DNA of 64,000 nt from Symsagittifera roscoffensis (GCF_963678635.1 NC_087065.1:18863623-18927622); one strand, 5' to 3'; numbered from the stretch's first letter, positions 10,925 through 22,680 are shown. Made by a program: numbers and translations. Notes: a model not told the origin generated them from the letters alone.

Positions 10925-13900
10925 AAAATGTGAATTAAGAAAAAAATGCTTTGATTGACAAATTTTCTTCCTTGAAAAAGTTTTGCTTTAGGATGTGGCT
11001 ATAACGGCAATCGTTCTTATTGTTTTTTTTTGTCAGTTTACAATGAAATTTTTAAACAAGTTGAAAGTTTTGGAGTAAATGTAAATTAGAACCTTAATCT
11101 CGAGTTTTGAAACTGCTCCCTTAACAGAAGAAGATATTTCCAAGATATCGTACGTTCGGATTGCCGATTTGCGCAATTCTTTCCTTTAACCAAAATAATT
11201 TTTGCTAGGCAATTGTTCTTTTTAAAAGCAAGCTTCAGTTGTGGCATTTCAAAATTTGGCTTATAGTAACTCAATTTGATCAGTCCATTTTAATAATTAC
11301 AAAATAAAAACTCACTACAGAACAATTTGAATTAATTATCTAATTTTTTCATTGAAAAACGTTTTTGCTTTCGGATGTGGCCAAAACTGCAACCGCTCTG
11401 AGTTTTTTTTTCAGTTTACAATGAAAAATTTTAAACAAGTTGAAAGTTTTGAGTAAATGTAAATTAGAAGCTCAATCTCGAGTTTTGAAACTGCTCCCTT
11501 AACAGAAGAAGATATTTCCAAAATATCGTACGTTCGGATTGCCGATTTGCGCAATTCTTTCCTTTAACCAAAATAATTTTTGCTAGACAATTATTTTTTT
11601 TAAAAGCAAGCTTCAATTGTGGCATTTCAAAATTTGGCTTATAGTAACTCAATTTGATCAGTCTATTTTAATAATTACAAAATTAAGACTCACTTCAGAA
11701 AAATTTGAATTAATTTTCTAATTTTTTCATTGAAAAACGTTTTTGCTTTCGGATGTGGCCAAAACTGCAACCGCTCTGAGTTTTTTTTTCAGTTTACAAT
11801 AAAGGTTTTAAAGCAAGTTGAAAGGTTTGGAGTAAATCTAAAATAGAACATTTACATTGGTATTGATAAGGTCAGCAATTGAGTTCATCTGAGTTCTAAC
11901 ACTTCCGAACTGTTGCTGAGACTAAAGCATGTGTCTTCGAATAAATAAAAAATCTGATTTGCCAGTGCTTTGCGCTGTTTCTCGTTCACAGAAAGGCTGA
12001 TTCCATTTTGGTTTCCAGTTACAGGGGGAACTGAGAATGAAAATTAGCAGATGCCACCAAATACACAACCTAGGGCATGTTACTACCACTAAGAGATGAG
12101 ATAGACACACTATTTCACCGTGCAGTGAGGTTTTCTGCTACCAACAACTCGCTGCCAAGTTGCTGCCGATAAAGGTGGGGCCATGAATTTAAATAACCGG
12201 GAACTTTTTATCTGTAAGTTAACAACAGCCAGTCTATCAATCACAAGCTATCAATAAAACAAACCCAAATTTTTTCCGAAATTAGTGAGTATTACCGCTC
12301 TTAGAGTTTTATATTACGTTTTCTATCAGCGGAATACATTTGATATTAGCACCAAAAAAGCACTCTTTGAGTGACGAATTCGTCAAGTTTTTGAGGGAGT
12401 AGAGGTTAGAGGAAGCGAGTTACTGCCTTTGATTTGAGCGAGTTTTTTAAAAAAAAAAATTGGAAAACTTGCCCAATCAACTATAACTGGAGTATTTCAG
12501 AAACGTGGTTTAACCAGGGGTGGATCCTGAATTTTTTGAAGGGGGGAACAATATCATGTCATAAAATAGTACCCGGAGTGGTTTTGGGTGGCCAGAGGTT
12601 TGAGTGAGACCATAAACAGTCTACTCAAAATTTGCTCTACAAATCGGCATGCCTCAGTGCTATTCAACCATTTTGTAACCAATTAGGTTAATAAAAATGG
12701 CACTTGTTCAAACATTTTTTTTTGGAAAATGAGGACATAACAATCAGAACAATATAGTTTTGTCCAGACGCAAAAAAGCGTTTTTATTGAAAGCAGTGAT
12801 GTGTGCAGATTTTTTTTGGCGCCGTTTTTTTAGGTCGCCCAATTTGATAAGAAAACTATAAGGACTCAAACTAAAAACTAAAAATTTTTCAATGCGTCGC
12901 AGAATAAACGTTTTTCAAAAAATAGGCCGAAAAAAAAACTTTTTAGGTCAAGTTTTTTCCCCTAAAATATCGTGATATAGGCGCCAAAATTGACGCATAA
13001 CTGAAACCACCTAGACTTGAGAAAAGAAAGGGCTCAAATTTTCAAACTGATACTTCGACAGATGAATATATTTCGAAGATATTGAACAATTGGTTTGCTG
13101 AATTGCGAATTTTTTTCTGGGCAATTGTTTTTTCTGAAAGGCAAGCTTCAATTGTGTCATTTCAGAACTTGGCTTATAGTAACTCAATTTGATTAGTTCA
13201 TATTAATAATAATAAAATAAAGTCAGATTTCAGAAAAAAAAAATTTCCCACTTCTTTCCTGGTAAAAAAAAATTGATTTCGGATGTGGCCAAAACTGCAA
13301 TCGTTCTGATTGTTTTTTTGTCAGTTTACAATGGAAAATTTACATTGGTTGTGAGTAAATCTAAAAAGAACAATTACATTGGCTGTGATAAGGTCAGCAA
13401 TTGAGTTCACCAGAGTTCTGAAACTTCCGAACGTTTGCTGAGAGTGAGGCATGTGTCATCGTATAAATTGAAAAAATGATTTGCCAGTGCTTTGCGCTTT
13501 TTTTCGTTCAAAAAACGCTGATTCCACTTTGGTTTTCAAATACGAAGGAAACTGAGAATGAAATTTAGCGCATGCCCTAATCAAAAAATGTTGATATTAT
13601 TACACAAAATGAGGCCTGGAATCCGCAACATTGCTAGTTTTTTCTAATCTTTTGTGCTGTTTGGATTCCACAAACAAATAACTAAAACCTTGTACCGTTC
13701 AAAATTGCCCCAAAAATAGGCGAATTTGAGAAATCCGCAACCGTATTTGTGGAAACCAGAACAGTTTGTGGAATCCACATACAAATAATGAGACATTTGT
13801 ATAGCTGAATTAAGTTGTTGCGAAATCCACATTGTACACGGAATCCGCAAACTGTAAGTGGAATCCGCGAATTGTAAGTGAAATCCGCAAACTGTAAGTC

Positions 13901-14011
13901 GAATCTGCATTTTGTTTGCGGATTCCGTTTACTTACATGTATGTGTAGTAGCGTTTAAGACTATATCTTTTAATTACTACGTTAATCAACTACCAGTTGG
14001 AATGCCAAGCA

Positions 14012-14215
14012 TTTGATCTGAACCCCTGTCAAACACCCAACTTCGATCTCAAATCCTGTCGAACATACCTAACTTCGATCTCAGTTCCTGACAAACATAC
14101 GCAATTTCGATCTCATTTTAATTCTTGTCAAAAATACCCAGCCCAGCTTCAATTCCACTTCCTACAAAGGTTAACTTCGATCTCAATTCGTGTCGTCAAT
14201 CTCAATTTCTGTAAC
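14012..14215 (+). repeat. Tandem repeat of about 32 bp inside the GGAATCC insertion
   Basis: The unit CTTCGATCTCAAATCCTGTC, continuing GAACATACCTAA, recurs four to six times with divergence (14041, 14073, 14105, 14175 and partial copies). Non-coding. Confidence 0.7.
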
Positions 14216-14469
14216 CTTTTTCATCAGTTCATTTCAAATCGTTCAGTTAAAATAAAAAAGTTTCATTTTAGCCGTTTTGAAATATTTTCAAACTGCAAAA
14301 CCAGAACATAGTTTGATAGGCCAACATTTTCAAGACTATATATTTGTGTTTTTGAACTTAAAAGTCAATTCTGCTGTAATTCCATTTTGGTAATTTTTAT
14401 CAAATACTAATTTGCTCAAATTAGTTAAATAGATCATTTAATCCCTGTGAACAAAATGCTTTGAATTCA

Positions 14470-14585
14470 CGCTCCCAAATACTGAATCTCATTTACTGAA
14501 CTCCAAATACTGACCTAAAACGGCGATATGTCAACCCAATAATGAAACAACCCAATTACCGAATTAACCCAATAAAGTAATTTGG
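14470..14585 (+). repeat. Short degenerate repeat, CCAAATACTGAA / AACCCAAT units
   Basis: CCCAAATACTGAATCTCATT, CTCCAAATACTGACC and AACCCAATAATG, AACCCAATTACCG, AACCCAATAAAG follow one another. It looks like a decayed minisatellite in the middle of the insertion. Confidence 0.5.
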
Positions 14586-15890
14586 TGTTGTATTTCCAAA
14601 ACTATGACCCCAAAAAACTGCTTGCAAGTACTAAAATGTGACATCCATTGATTTAGATAACCAATGTTCTAAGATTTGTTCGTGGGTTTAGCTGACAATG
14701 GTTAAGTCCTTGTTTTTCAATTCCGCATGTGCATATGCAAGTTCAGTAATAAACAAATTTCTGGACTCCTTTACAGTTTGCTGATTCCGCTTACAATTTT
14801 TGCGGATTCCACTTACATTTGTGTATTCCACTTACATTTTGCGGAATCCACTTACAGTTGCGGAATCTGGAACGACTAGCTATGTTTGCTTGTTGCGGAA
14901 TCTGCAACAAATTAAATGAGCCGACAAAATTTATGTTACAAGTATATGTACGCGGAATCCACGTAAATCTTGTAAGTGGAATCCATTGACATTTTGGAAC
15001 ATGTTTAAATACTCCGGAATCCAGGAACATACAGACGCAAAATTGTGAGCCTATCCAGTGCACAGTTTGGCCTCGTAATGACTAGCAGATAAGATAGACA
15101 CAATATTTCACTGAGCAGTGAAATTTCCTGCTACCAACAACTCGCTGCCAAGTTGCTGCCGATAATGGTCGGACCATGAACTTTAATAACCGAGAACTTT
15201 TCATCTATGAACTTACAACAGCCAGTCTATCAATCACAGGCTATCAATAAAACAAACCCTAACTTCTTCCCCAATTAGTAAGTTTTATCGCTCTTAGACT
15301 TTTCATAGGATACATTTTACATTTTAGAAAACTTGCCCAATCAACTATCAGTGGGGTATTTCAGAAAAATGGTTTACCCAGGGGCGGATCCAAAATTTTT
15401 TGAGGGCGGGAATAACTTTATGTCGTAAAATAGTACCCAGAGAGATTTTGGGTAGCCAGGGGTTTAACTGAGGCCATGAACAGTCTATTCTACGTTGAAA
15501 CCAATTAAGCGAATAAAAAGAGCATTTGCTTAAATGTCTCCACTGTAAAGTGAGTAAAAAAACAACGAGGACACTGTAGTTTTGTCCAGACCCCACCCCT
15601 GCCCCCCTCGGCACGCTACTGACTGAAGGTAATAGTTAACATATTTCAACTTATTTAAAATGTCTGATACAATCTCGAGTGTTCAAATTTTCAAACTGTT
15701 GCTTTGACAAAAGAAGTTAATTCCAAATATATTGAAAATTCGGTTTGCCGAATTGCGCATTTATTTTCTTCAACCAAAACAAACCTTTTGGCAATTGTTT
15801 TTTCTGAAAGGCAAGCTTCAATTGTGGCATTTCAGAATTTGGCTTATAGTAACTCAATTTGTTTATATCAATTTAGTAATTATATAACAA

Positions 15891-16490
15891 ATTCTTTCTA
15901 TAAAAACTTCAGCTAGCCAAACGGTTGCTTCTCCAAACCGAAAATTTTTCATTGTTCGGGTAAGTTTAAGCCGCACAACAAAAAACTGATCTATAAAATA
16001 GATTTTCGTTAGCTGAAAGAAACCAAATCGGAACCAATTAAGTGTTCTGCCATTTGTCATCCTTCCTCTTTATTGGAACAGGATCAGGATAAACTGGATC
16101 CACCATATTTTACCGCTTTGGACAATAAACAGATAGTAAACGTACGCGTACGTAATCTTTTTTTTAAATATTACAAGAGAAAAAAGCCACCCCGATCACA
16201 AATTTTCCGTCACTTCGAATGCTCAGCAATTCAAATTATCATACAGAAAAAATGAAAGTTTTTTATCGTTGGTTAGAGGCATTTAATTATTTGAAGATTT
16301 AAAAAATTGTATGACTATATTTAACAAAATTAAAAAAAATGGCTAATTTCATCATTGTTAAGTAAAAAATCAGTTAAGTAAAAAAATCGGCTAAAGCAAA
16401 AAGAAAACAGTCATGAAAAAGTCAAAATTATGAGCCAATCAGAGAGGAGATAATGAAACAAACGTACAAATAATACTTTTTCTCGCTTTT
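15891..16490. other. Intergenic, nothing recognised
   Basis: AT-rich. A 60-codon frame at 16073 has no support. TACGTACGCGTACGTA-like sequence at 16138-16153 is a short palindrome with no evident role. Confidence 0.4.
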
Positions 16491-16508
16491 GATTGGCTCA
16501 TGTAGACT

Positions 16509-17118
16509 CAGGGGCGGATTTAGGGGGCGGGGACTGGAGGGTGGGGTACTGGACGCCTTCCCCCCCTCTCAGGGATTCGACCCCCTGCCGACCCAAAGTG
16601 TCCCCCCTTTGTACTATTCTGGGATATCCACATTTGGTGACGGACCCTGAAAATTTTCTAGAGGCGCCTTTGGCGCCACTGTATTCTAATTTTGAGGGGG
16701 GAGCGCGCGCCGTAAAAACGCGATTTTTGGTCGAAATTTTCCAAAAAGTGCCTAAAAACGCCTGTTTTTCAGAATTTTGACTGCGGCGCAGAAAATTTGG
16801 CCAAAACAGTGCTCGGAAAGTCAATTTGGTCGACCTAAAAAAAAGGTCGACAAAAATTTCGAAATTTTGAAAAAACAGGCCAAAAACAAACATTTTAGGC
16901 ACTTTTTGGAAAGTTTTAACCAAAAAACTGCTTTTTTCGGCGCGCGCTACCACCTCAAAATTATTATATATTGGTGCCAAAGGCGCCTTCAGAAAATTTT
17001 TAGGGTCCGTCGCCAAAAATGGATATCTCAAAATAGTATAAACGGGGGACCTTTTGGGTCGGCAGGGGGTCGAATCCCAGAAAGGAGGAACGTCCCCCCC
17101 CCCCTAAATCCGCCCCTG
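16509..17118. mobile_element. Complete R2 foldback element (610 bp)
   Basis: The termini are inverted: CAGGGGCGGATTTAGGGGG at 16509 and CCCCCTAAATCCGCCCCTG ending at 17118. The whole element is a long imperfect palindrome. The left arm has GGGATTCGACCCCCTGCCGA, GACGGACCCTGAAAATTTTC and GGCGCCTTTGGCGCC; the right arm has their reverse complements. The centre is the hairpin GTCGACCT-A8-GGTCGAC at 16829-16851. Long frames on both strands in it (for example 177 codons on the minus strand) translate the same arm twice and are not genes. Other copies or arms are at 25, 4062, 21980, 25000, 25807, 27530 and 28318. Confidence 0.85.
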
Positions 17119-17700
17119 AACATATTTCTAGTAGATAAGTGAAAGTCTTTTCCCCTTTAATTTTTTGGAAAACTTTTGTACGTGGTGGCAATAGTTCCTT
17201 TTGTAGTCAAAGGCGGGTTGTCAAATGAGTACCGCGTAAATATTGATTCTTCAGGTTAAAAATAAACAAAATAAAATATTTGCTCGTTTGTTACATTGAT
17301 AAAATCCTAAAATCCATGTATTCGAAAGCCCCTCAACACCATTTTGAAATAAATTGAGATTGGCATTGGCTGGGACGGCTTCTTATGACTAGAAATAGCC
17401 TCTCGTAAAATTGACTGGTAGGACGCCATTTTAACCTGTTTTGGACTCAAAAATTACAGTAGTTTGAGATGTTTGATTAATCATTCATTTTCAATACGAG
17501 AAACGAATTAACGTAGAAACTATTTTGCTCTCAACAACAATACAGACATTTGGTAATGTACCAATTGTACAAACAACGTATTTTGACCAGCGTTCAATCA
17601 CATTAATCATTGACTGAGCTGAACATAAATGCACAAAAACAAAACGCAAAATAATTATTCGAAAACTATAAACTAAATAAGAATTTTTTTGAAAATTAAA
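17119..17700. other. Upstream region of the Ig-domain gene
   Basis: AT-rich, without repeats I recognise. It should contain promoter and 5' UTR of the gene starting at 17701, but no definite TATA box or initiator was identified. Confidence 0.4.
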
Positions 17701-20700
17701 ATGCAAAGATATCTGTTTTTGTTTTCATTATTCATTGGGAATTTTTTTATCCCGGATGTTTTTGCAGCGTTTCGGGAGACGCCGGCGTCCTACTTGGGAG
17801 AAATAAATTCTCGGGTGACGCTGACATGCGCATTTTACCAGGAAATGGGCCGGCTAAACGAGCCGATTCGAATTGAAATTGAGTGGCTATTCGCCAAGCC
17901 AAGAATAGCTCCAACGAGTTCGAACATAGCACCCGAGTTCAAACCGTTCTACGAAGACAGACGAAGGATATTCGTGACATATGCCAGGAGCGAGGCGGAC
18001 CGAATCGTTACTAACTCGAGCACGATTGAGATTCGCAATGCGATGTATGAAGATATGGGAAAGTATAAGTGCATCATCAATAAGGGATCTACTTATGGGG
18101 GATTTGAAAGTCCAATTGCCGAAATTAGACTAGGTGAGTCAAAAGATTATGAACAAACACTCTTTTCACAGCAATCCGAGTAACTACCTCAAAATTGATA
18201 ATTGTATTTTTTTCTGAATGATAAGGTAGTTTCTAATAAAAGGAAGCTGGTCACAAGCAAAATATCCTGATAAACATTGATATACCTGATATACCAGGGG
18301 AATAATTACCTGACACACTTTTAGCTCAACTTATTCTACGAACTAGAGATGATCTTTTTTTGAAATAAAAAATTCCTCGTTCGTGTAAAATTGTTTAAGA
18401 TATGAGCCGACCAGTAAATTATAACAGCTCCAGTTTCATCATTTATAAATCTGGTTGAATCTGTTTGATAAGCTGGTTTTATTGTGTAGTGCCTCGAATG
18501 TCGGTGGACCCCAAGATTGCCCAGATAGACCGGGACAAGGAAAGGGTGGGACTGTTCTGCAATGTCTCCTGGCTGGACTGGGACAGGAGCAGTGGGATGA
18601 ACAACATTCCCCTGGATCTGCAGAAGACTGGCTGCAAGGAGACCAAGATAGAGTGGTATGCGTCCAGGGAGAACATGTGGGTGAACCCGAATGACCCGGC
18701 TGCTATGGAGAGTGCATTCAACAACAGACGTCCGGCCACCCAGATCCCAAATGTTGTGTAAGTTGTGGATTGTGAGAACTCGTTAAAAAGATCATCACAC
18801 TCTTGGAAAGATTGTAGGAGTCGAATCATTGGACATGTTCATATTCTCACTTACTACGTACTCTATTCTTTGGTTTTGAAAACGTTCCAGGTGACAAAAT
18901 ATATCATTTTTGGAAAAGTTTCGATATAGAGCTATTATATTGGAATTGAAGCTGAGTTAAAACATCCGTATTTTAACAAACTTCAAAAAAATTGAAATAA
19001 ACATAACTTACCAGGGAAATAACCTGGCACTTTTTACAAAAAAGTTTTATTTTTTTTTGCTGTGGTAGAGTTGAGAACAGTGGACGTCGTCTGTGGATCT
19101 ACAGTGAGCCGGAGGGATCCAACTACTACTGGGACAAACGGAACAGACAGAGACGCATTGAGGAGGACTTCTTCTTCGGCCAGGGCGATGACGTCATCAC
19201 TAGGCTGGACAGAGACCTGATCAAGATCACCGGCATCTTCTGGTGTGAGTTCCAGTACTGCTACGAGAAGGACATGCAAACCCAGCGCACACATGCAGTA
19301 GTCAAATGTGAGTAAAACTATCAAGTTATAATTTCATAAGTAATCAATAGAAGTTTTTTCTACATCTATAAAAAAACAATCCGATATTTCAATGCTTAGC
19401 TTATAATTTTTTATTTGATTAATAACTACCTGGGGCACCATTAAGCAAATTGTTTAATAACTATGTACTGCTGTACTTTAATTTTCCAGCATTCGCCTTA
19501 CTTCACGAATTTTTTTTCTATGGTCTTGAAATGTTTAAAGCCTAGTGTCTTTTTTCAATAGTTTATCAATTTCTGATCTGAAAACATTAGCATAAGATTA
19601 TATTTAGACCCAATCAAGTTCGAGCGTGAGAAGATGGAGAGGAGTCTGAAGGGGTTCACGGATGAGGACATGGAGATCCCCTGTGTGGTCGCGGGGGGTC
19701 CATACTACACCATCAAGTGGGGCAAGGGCAACAAGACTCTCAGTGGGAACAGGAACGAACCCAGGTCTACCAACAGGAACGACGAACTCAGGTAACACAA
19801 TCGGTGTCGGTTTTCGGCGGGAAATGGGGAAGGCGATTAGATACACGGGTTGACTTCCATATATGACCCCCATTCAAAACGTATAGGGGGCGATTATAGG
19901 TCATAGTATGGGAATTGTATGAATAGCTGAAAATTTTTTGTCAACTTATGTGCACAATTACATAACCTTAGCGGATAGAGTGATTAAAATGATGAGCAAA
20001 TTGCCAAACTCGCTTCTAATTGAAATCACACAGCTTAAAATGAAAAATTTGGGCATCGTTTTTTTGGCTCAAATACATTATTCTCAACCATTTTTTAACC
20101 AATGGTAAGAAAAAAAATTCTCAAATTTTTTTTAAAGCAATGTGAATATCCGTGCAATTCAGGGGCAAAGGCTTATTCAAACTTGTTTTTTACTTAAAAT
20201 TGGTGAGCACTGTTGTTAGGTACTACGACTTCAAGTACAACAAGACGACCGGGCAGCCGGACACTCTGGTGTTGAGGGGTTTGGAGCATTTCGACCGGGC
20301 AGAGTACTTCTGCAATGCCACCAGCTTCGACGGCACAGAGATATCCGCCTCCTTTATGCTCAAGGTCAAAGGTATGATAAGCGACACCTTATTGTGTCAA
20401 AGAGATATTTCATGCTTAATGAGAAGAACATGTGTATTGGTATTACCATAAGGTAAAAGGTCATTGAACCGAAAGCGCAACTGTTTCTTTATTTGAACCA
20501 TGTGAGGGTTAATTTACTGTATTATTTAAGGGTAACTAGTTCTACAATCAATCATATTAATATCTTTTTTTTTAAACAGATTGTCAGACTATTTCACGTG
20601 TCTTCTTTCGTGTATTCAGGCCTGGTAATTTTGGTTTGTTTTCAGACCAGTATACATCCTATATTCCCCTGGGAGTGATAGTGGCCCAGATATTACTCAT

Positions 20701-21216
20701 TTTCATGCTCATCTTCGTGGCCGAGAAATTCTTTGTCCAAGACCCCCACCAACTGCACAAACACAACGAGAGGTTCTCCGTCGTCAATGCCCTCGAGATG
20801 ACTCATGGAGGGTCCAGACGCAACTTGTGAGTCATCATTTCACGTTTCTTTTTCGTTTTTGCAGGTTTTGATGCGGGGTTGAAGGAATGAAAAAGAGCGT
20901 TTATGTTAGCCATGTTCAAATGTTGCTGTAAAAACGATTTTGTCCTTTGTGACAAAGGTCTAAACTTATTCCAATTTCAAAAAACGTGTTCACATGTTAA
21001 TGAACTAAGCCTGCACTGAAATATTGATAAATAGGAATAGAGTTTAGTTTCAATATACACATTTTTGCTTTTTAACATACTAATGAACAAATTAAGGTTC
21101 ATTATATCAACTATAAATGTTTCAGAACCGTCGACGACCGAACTCTTTCTGTAGCTAGAGGAGATTTCGTGGACATCCAACAGAACGCATACAACAGCCG
21201 AAACAGTGTTATTTGA
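17701..21216 (+). CDS. Immunoglobulin-superfamily single-pass membrane protein, basigin/neuroplastin-like (7 exons, 515 aa)
   Basis: Exons: 17701-18133, 18490-18757, 19069-19307, 19608-19791, 20220-20371, 20646-20826, 21126-21216; all introns are GT/AG and the frame stays open to TGA at 21214. The start is the ATG at 17701, giving a signal peptide of about 22 residues (MQRYLFLFSLFIGNFFIPDV). Three Ig-type domains follow with Cys pairs C43-C124, C168-C293 and C339-C406, each with a Trp (EWLF, EWYA, KWGK) after the first Cys and a YxC or FWC motif at the second. Domain boundaries sit at phase-1 introns, and domains 2 and 3 are each split by a phase-2 intron. The membrane helix is about 432-451 (PLGVIVAQILLIFMLIFVAE) with a tail of about 64 residues. 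The helix pattern GxxVAxxLLxFxxIFVxEK resembles basigin and neuroplastin, chaperones and partners of monocarboxylate transporters, but their mid-helix Glu is Gln440 here. Cell adhesion is the alternative role. Exons are markedly more GC-rich than introns. Confidence 0.88.
20579..20645 (+). repeat. Intron-5 3' end, inversely duplicated downstream
   Basis: The last 67 bases of intron 5 (GATTGTCAGACTATTTCACG ... TTTTGGTTTGTTTTCAG), including the acceptor of exon 6, recur in reverse orientation at 21601-21668 with about five mismatches. The outer copy lies inside an R2-like context. Confidence 0.8.
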
Positions 21217-21450
21217 TTATAAAGCGAACACGAAAATTTGCTTAACTAATTATTTGTGAATTTTGTAATTATTGGACCATTTGTAACTGAATTTATTAGT
21301 TTTGATTTATATATTCTTTCCGTGGTTTTGTGTACAAAACTTGAATGCTCATTTGTCGCAAATTCTGGGGGTTGCATGCGCCACTTTCGTCTCGTGCTTA
21401 TAGCTAATCTCAAAGTCGAAAATAAAAAATCTTACTCGCTAAGCAATGAG
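21217..21450 (+). promoter_or_regulatory. 3' UTR with candidate polyadenylation signal
   Basis: AATAAA at 21421-21426 is the first canonical signal after the stop codon of the Ig-domain gene, about 205 bp downstream. A cleavage site shortly after it is expected but was not identified. Confidence 0.5.
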
Positions 21451-21554
21451 ATTTGTAGGTGATAAATGATGTAATGTGATTTGGTAGATATACAGAGTTT
21501 TGATTAAGGAAAGCCAACTAATATGTTCAGATGTGTTTCTGCAAACTTCGTCTA

Positions 21555-22195
21555 TCTCACCCAGTGTCGGAGCTAGGATTTTCTCGAGAGGGGCGGATTT
21601 TCTGAAAACAAACCAAAAATACCAGGCCTGAATACATAAAAAAAGACACGTGAGATAGTCTGACAACCTTTTCGGCGAAAGTGACGGAAAACTTGTGCTC
21701 GGGGTGATTTTTTTCTCCAGGCAAACTTTGACTTGGTAACTAGCTTTTTTGACGGATTCTTTTACCGTCAGCCAAAAAGCATTGTTGTCCTGAGCTCAAA
21801 ATTGAAACAAATATATTCCAGCTGTGATCAGTGTCCGAGTAAAGGAATGAGGCAAGTGAGGCGGACGACCCCTAAAGGATTTGACATGGTATTTTTTTCC
21901 TGCATCCATTTTCGGCCGACTAACCATAAAAATTTTCTAAAAGCAAAATTTATGTCAAAAATTTAGGTTCCAAAAAAACGCGCTAGTATACATTTTTGAC
22001 CTGTTTCTTTTCAAAAATTTGCCTGCCGCGTTAAAATTTTTGTTAAAATAAGGTCTTTATAAGGTTCTTATTGTGATCGGAAATTCAATATTTGGTCGAC
22101 CTAAAAAAAGGTCTAACAATTTTTGATTTTTTTTTTCTCGAATATCTGCCTTCCCCTTCCCCCCTCTCGAGAAAATCATAGATCCGCCCGGTCTG
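21555..22195. repeat. R2 family copy, rearranged
   Basis: Starts near GTGTCGGAGCTAGGATTTTC and ends GAAAATCATAGATCCGCCCG, both degraded R2 termini. The right arm keeps GGTCGACCTAAAAAAAGGTC and CCATTTTCGGCCGACTAACC. The inverted copy of the Ig-gene intron end (21601-21668) is embedded in the left part. Confidence 0.55.
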
Positions 22196-22199
22196 TGAT

Positions 22200-22680
22200 A
22201 ATTTTTGTGAAGTCACGGAGAACTAGATATTGCCAATTTGGCTAATTTGGGACAATTAACGCGCAATATAGTTCGTGCTATTAACGCGTTAGCGAAGACG
22301 TAATCCTTGTTTCAAATTGTTCCGAAATTAAATGATCCACGCTATTTGGACTAGTTAAAACTTTGCTATGTGCAAAATATATTCCTTTCTTCTTAACATA
22401 GCGTGTGGGGGATAAATTTCAAAATTAAACGTACAAAAAATCATAAAGTTTTTCAACCTGAACACTACTTTACAAGTTTTAACAAGCTGTCGGAACACTG
22501 AGAACATGGACCTGATATGAACAGTCTTGATCTTTTCGATATCAGTTTGAACGCAAAACTCATGATTGTTTATATATTGTTTTTATAAAGGCTCATTATT
22601 GCTCGTTAAGCCTTTAAGGCTCGTTTTCTTTTGGCATGTTAATAATTGCGTGAACATTCAGTTAACAAACATTGAGATCT
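22200..22680 (-). repeat. R1 family fragment, reverse orientation
   Basis: Contains GCCAATTTGGCTAATTTGGG, ACAATTAACGCGCAATATAG, TTAACGCGTTAGCGAAG and CATAGCGTGTGGGGGATAAA, all reverse-strand R1 landmarks. Confidence 0.6.

Larger units (their letters stand above)
13611..15074. mobile_element. 1464-bp insertion with GGAATCCGC repeat arms
   Basis: The ends are GAGGCC and GGCCTC. The insertion interrupts unit 2 of the segmental array at a point where unit 1 is continuous. The left arm (13618-13945) carries about nine copies of a roughly 21-bp unit resembling GGAATCCGCAAACTGTAAGT. The right arm (14770-15060) carries the same unit in the opposite orientation (ACTTACAGTTTGCTGATTCC and relatives). 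This inverted arrangement of short tandem units fits a DNA element with many protein-binding sites near its ends. No transposase frame inside. Confidence 0.65.
10978..15890. repeat. Diverged tandem segmental array, about 2 kb per unit
   Basis: The same landmarks recur in order: CGAGTTTTGAAACTGCTCCC; TTGGCTTATAGTAACTCAAT; TTCGGATGTGGCCAAAACTG; AAGGTCAGCAATTGAGTTCA; TTGCCAGTGCTTTGCGC; CTACCAACAACTCGCTGCCA; ACAGCCAGTCTATCAATCAC; ACTTGCCCAATCAACTAT; and an R2 end (12530, 15378). Unit 1 is about 11098-13000, unit 2 about 13020-15640 and unit 3 (head only) about 15665-15890. The first about 380 bp of unit 1 is itself duplicated (10978-11358 and 11359-11744). No coding potential; the repeated 62-codon minus-strand frames arise from this repeat. 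Confidence 0.75.

Noticed and set aside
11086-11652. Two nearly identical 62-codon minus-strand frames
   Set aside because: They come from the 380-bp tandem duplication inside a non-coding array, and the third copy of the segment does not keep the frame.
16498-17031. 177-codon minus-strand frame and 95- and 121-codon plus-strand frames in the R2 element
   Set aside because: They translate the two inverted arms of one palindrome and share the same peptide text. There is no protein domain.
17060-17075. tRNA T-loop-like text GGGGTCGAATCCC
   Set aside because: No acceptor stem or anticodon arm around it; it is part of the R2 arm consensus.
18479-18829. Minus-strand frame of 116 codons over exon 2 of the Ig gene
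   Set aside because: It is a shadow of a GC-rich exon on the opposite strand, with plus-strand splice sites and Ig motifs supporting the other reading.
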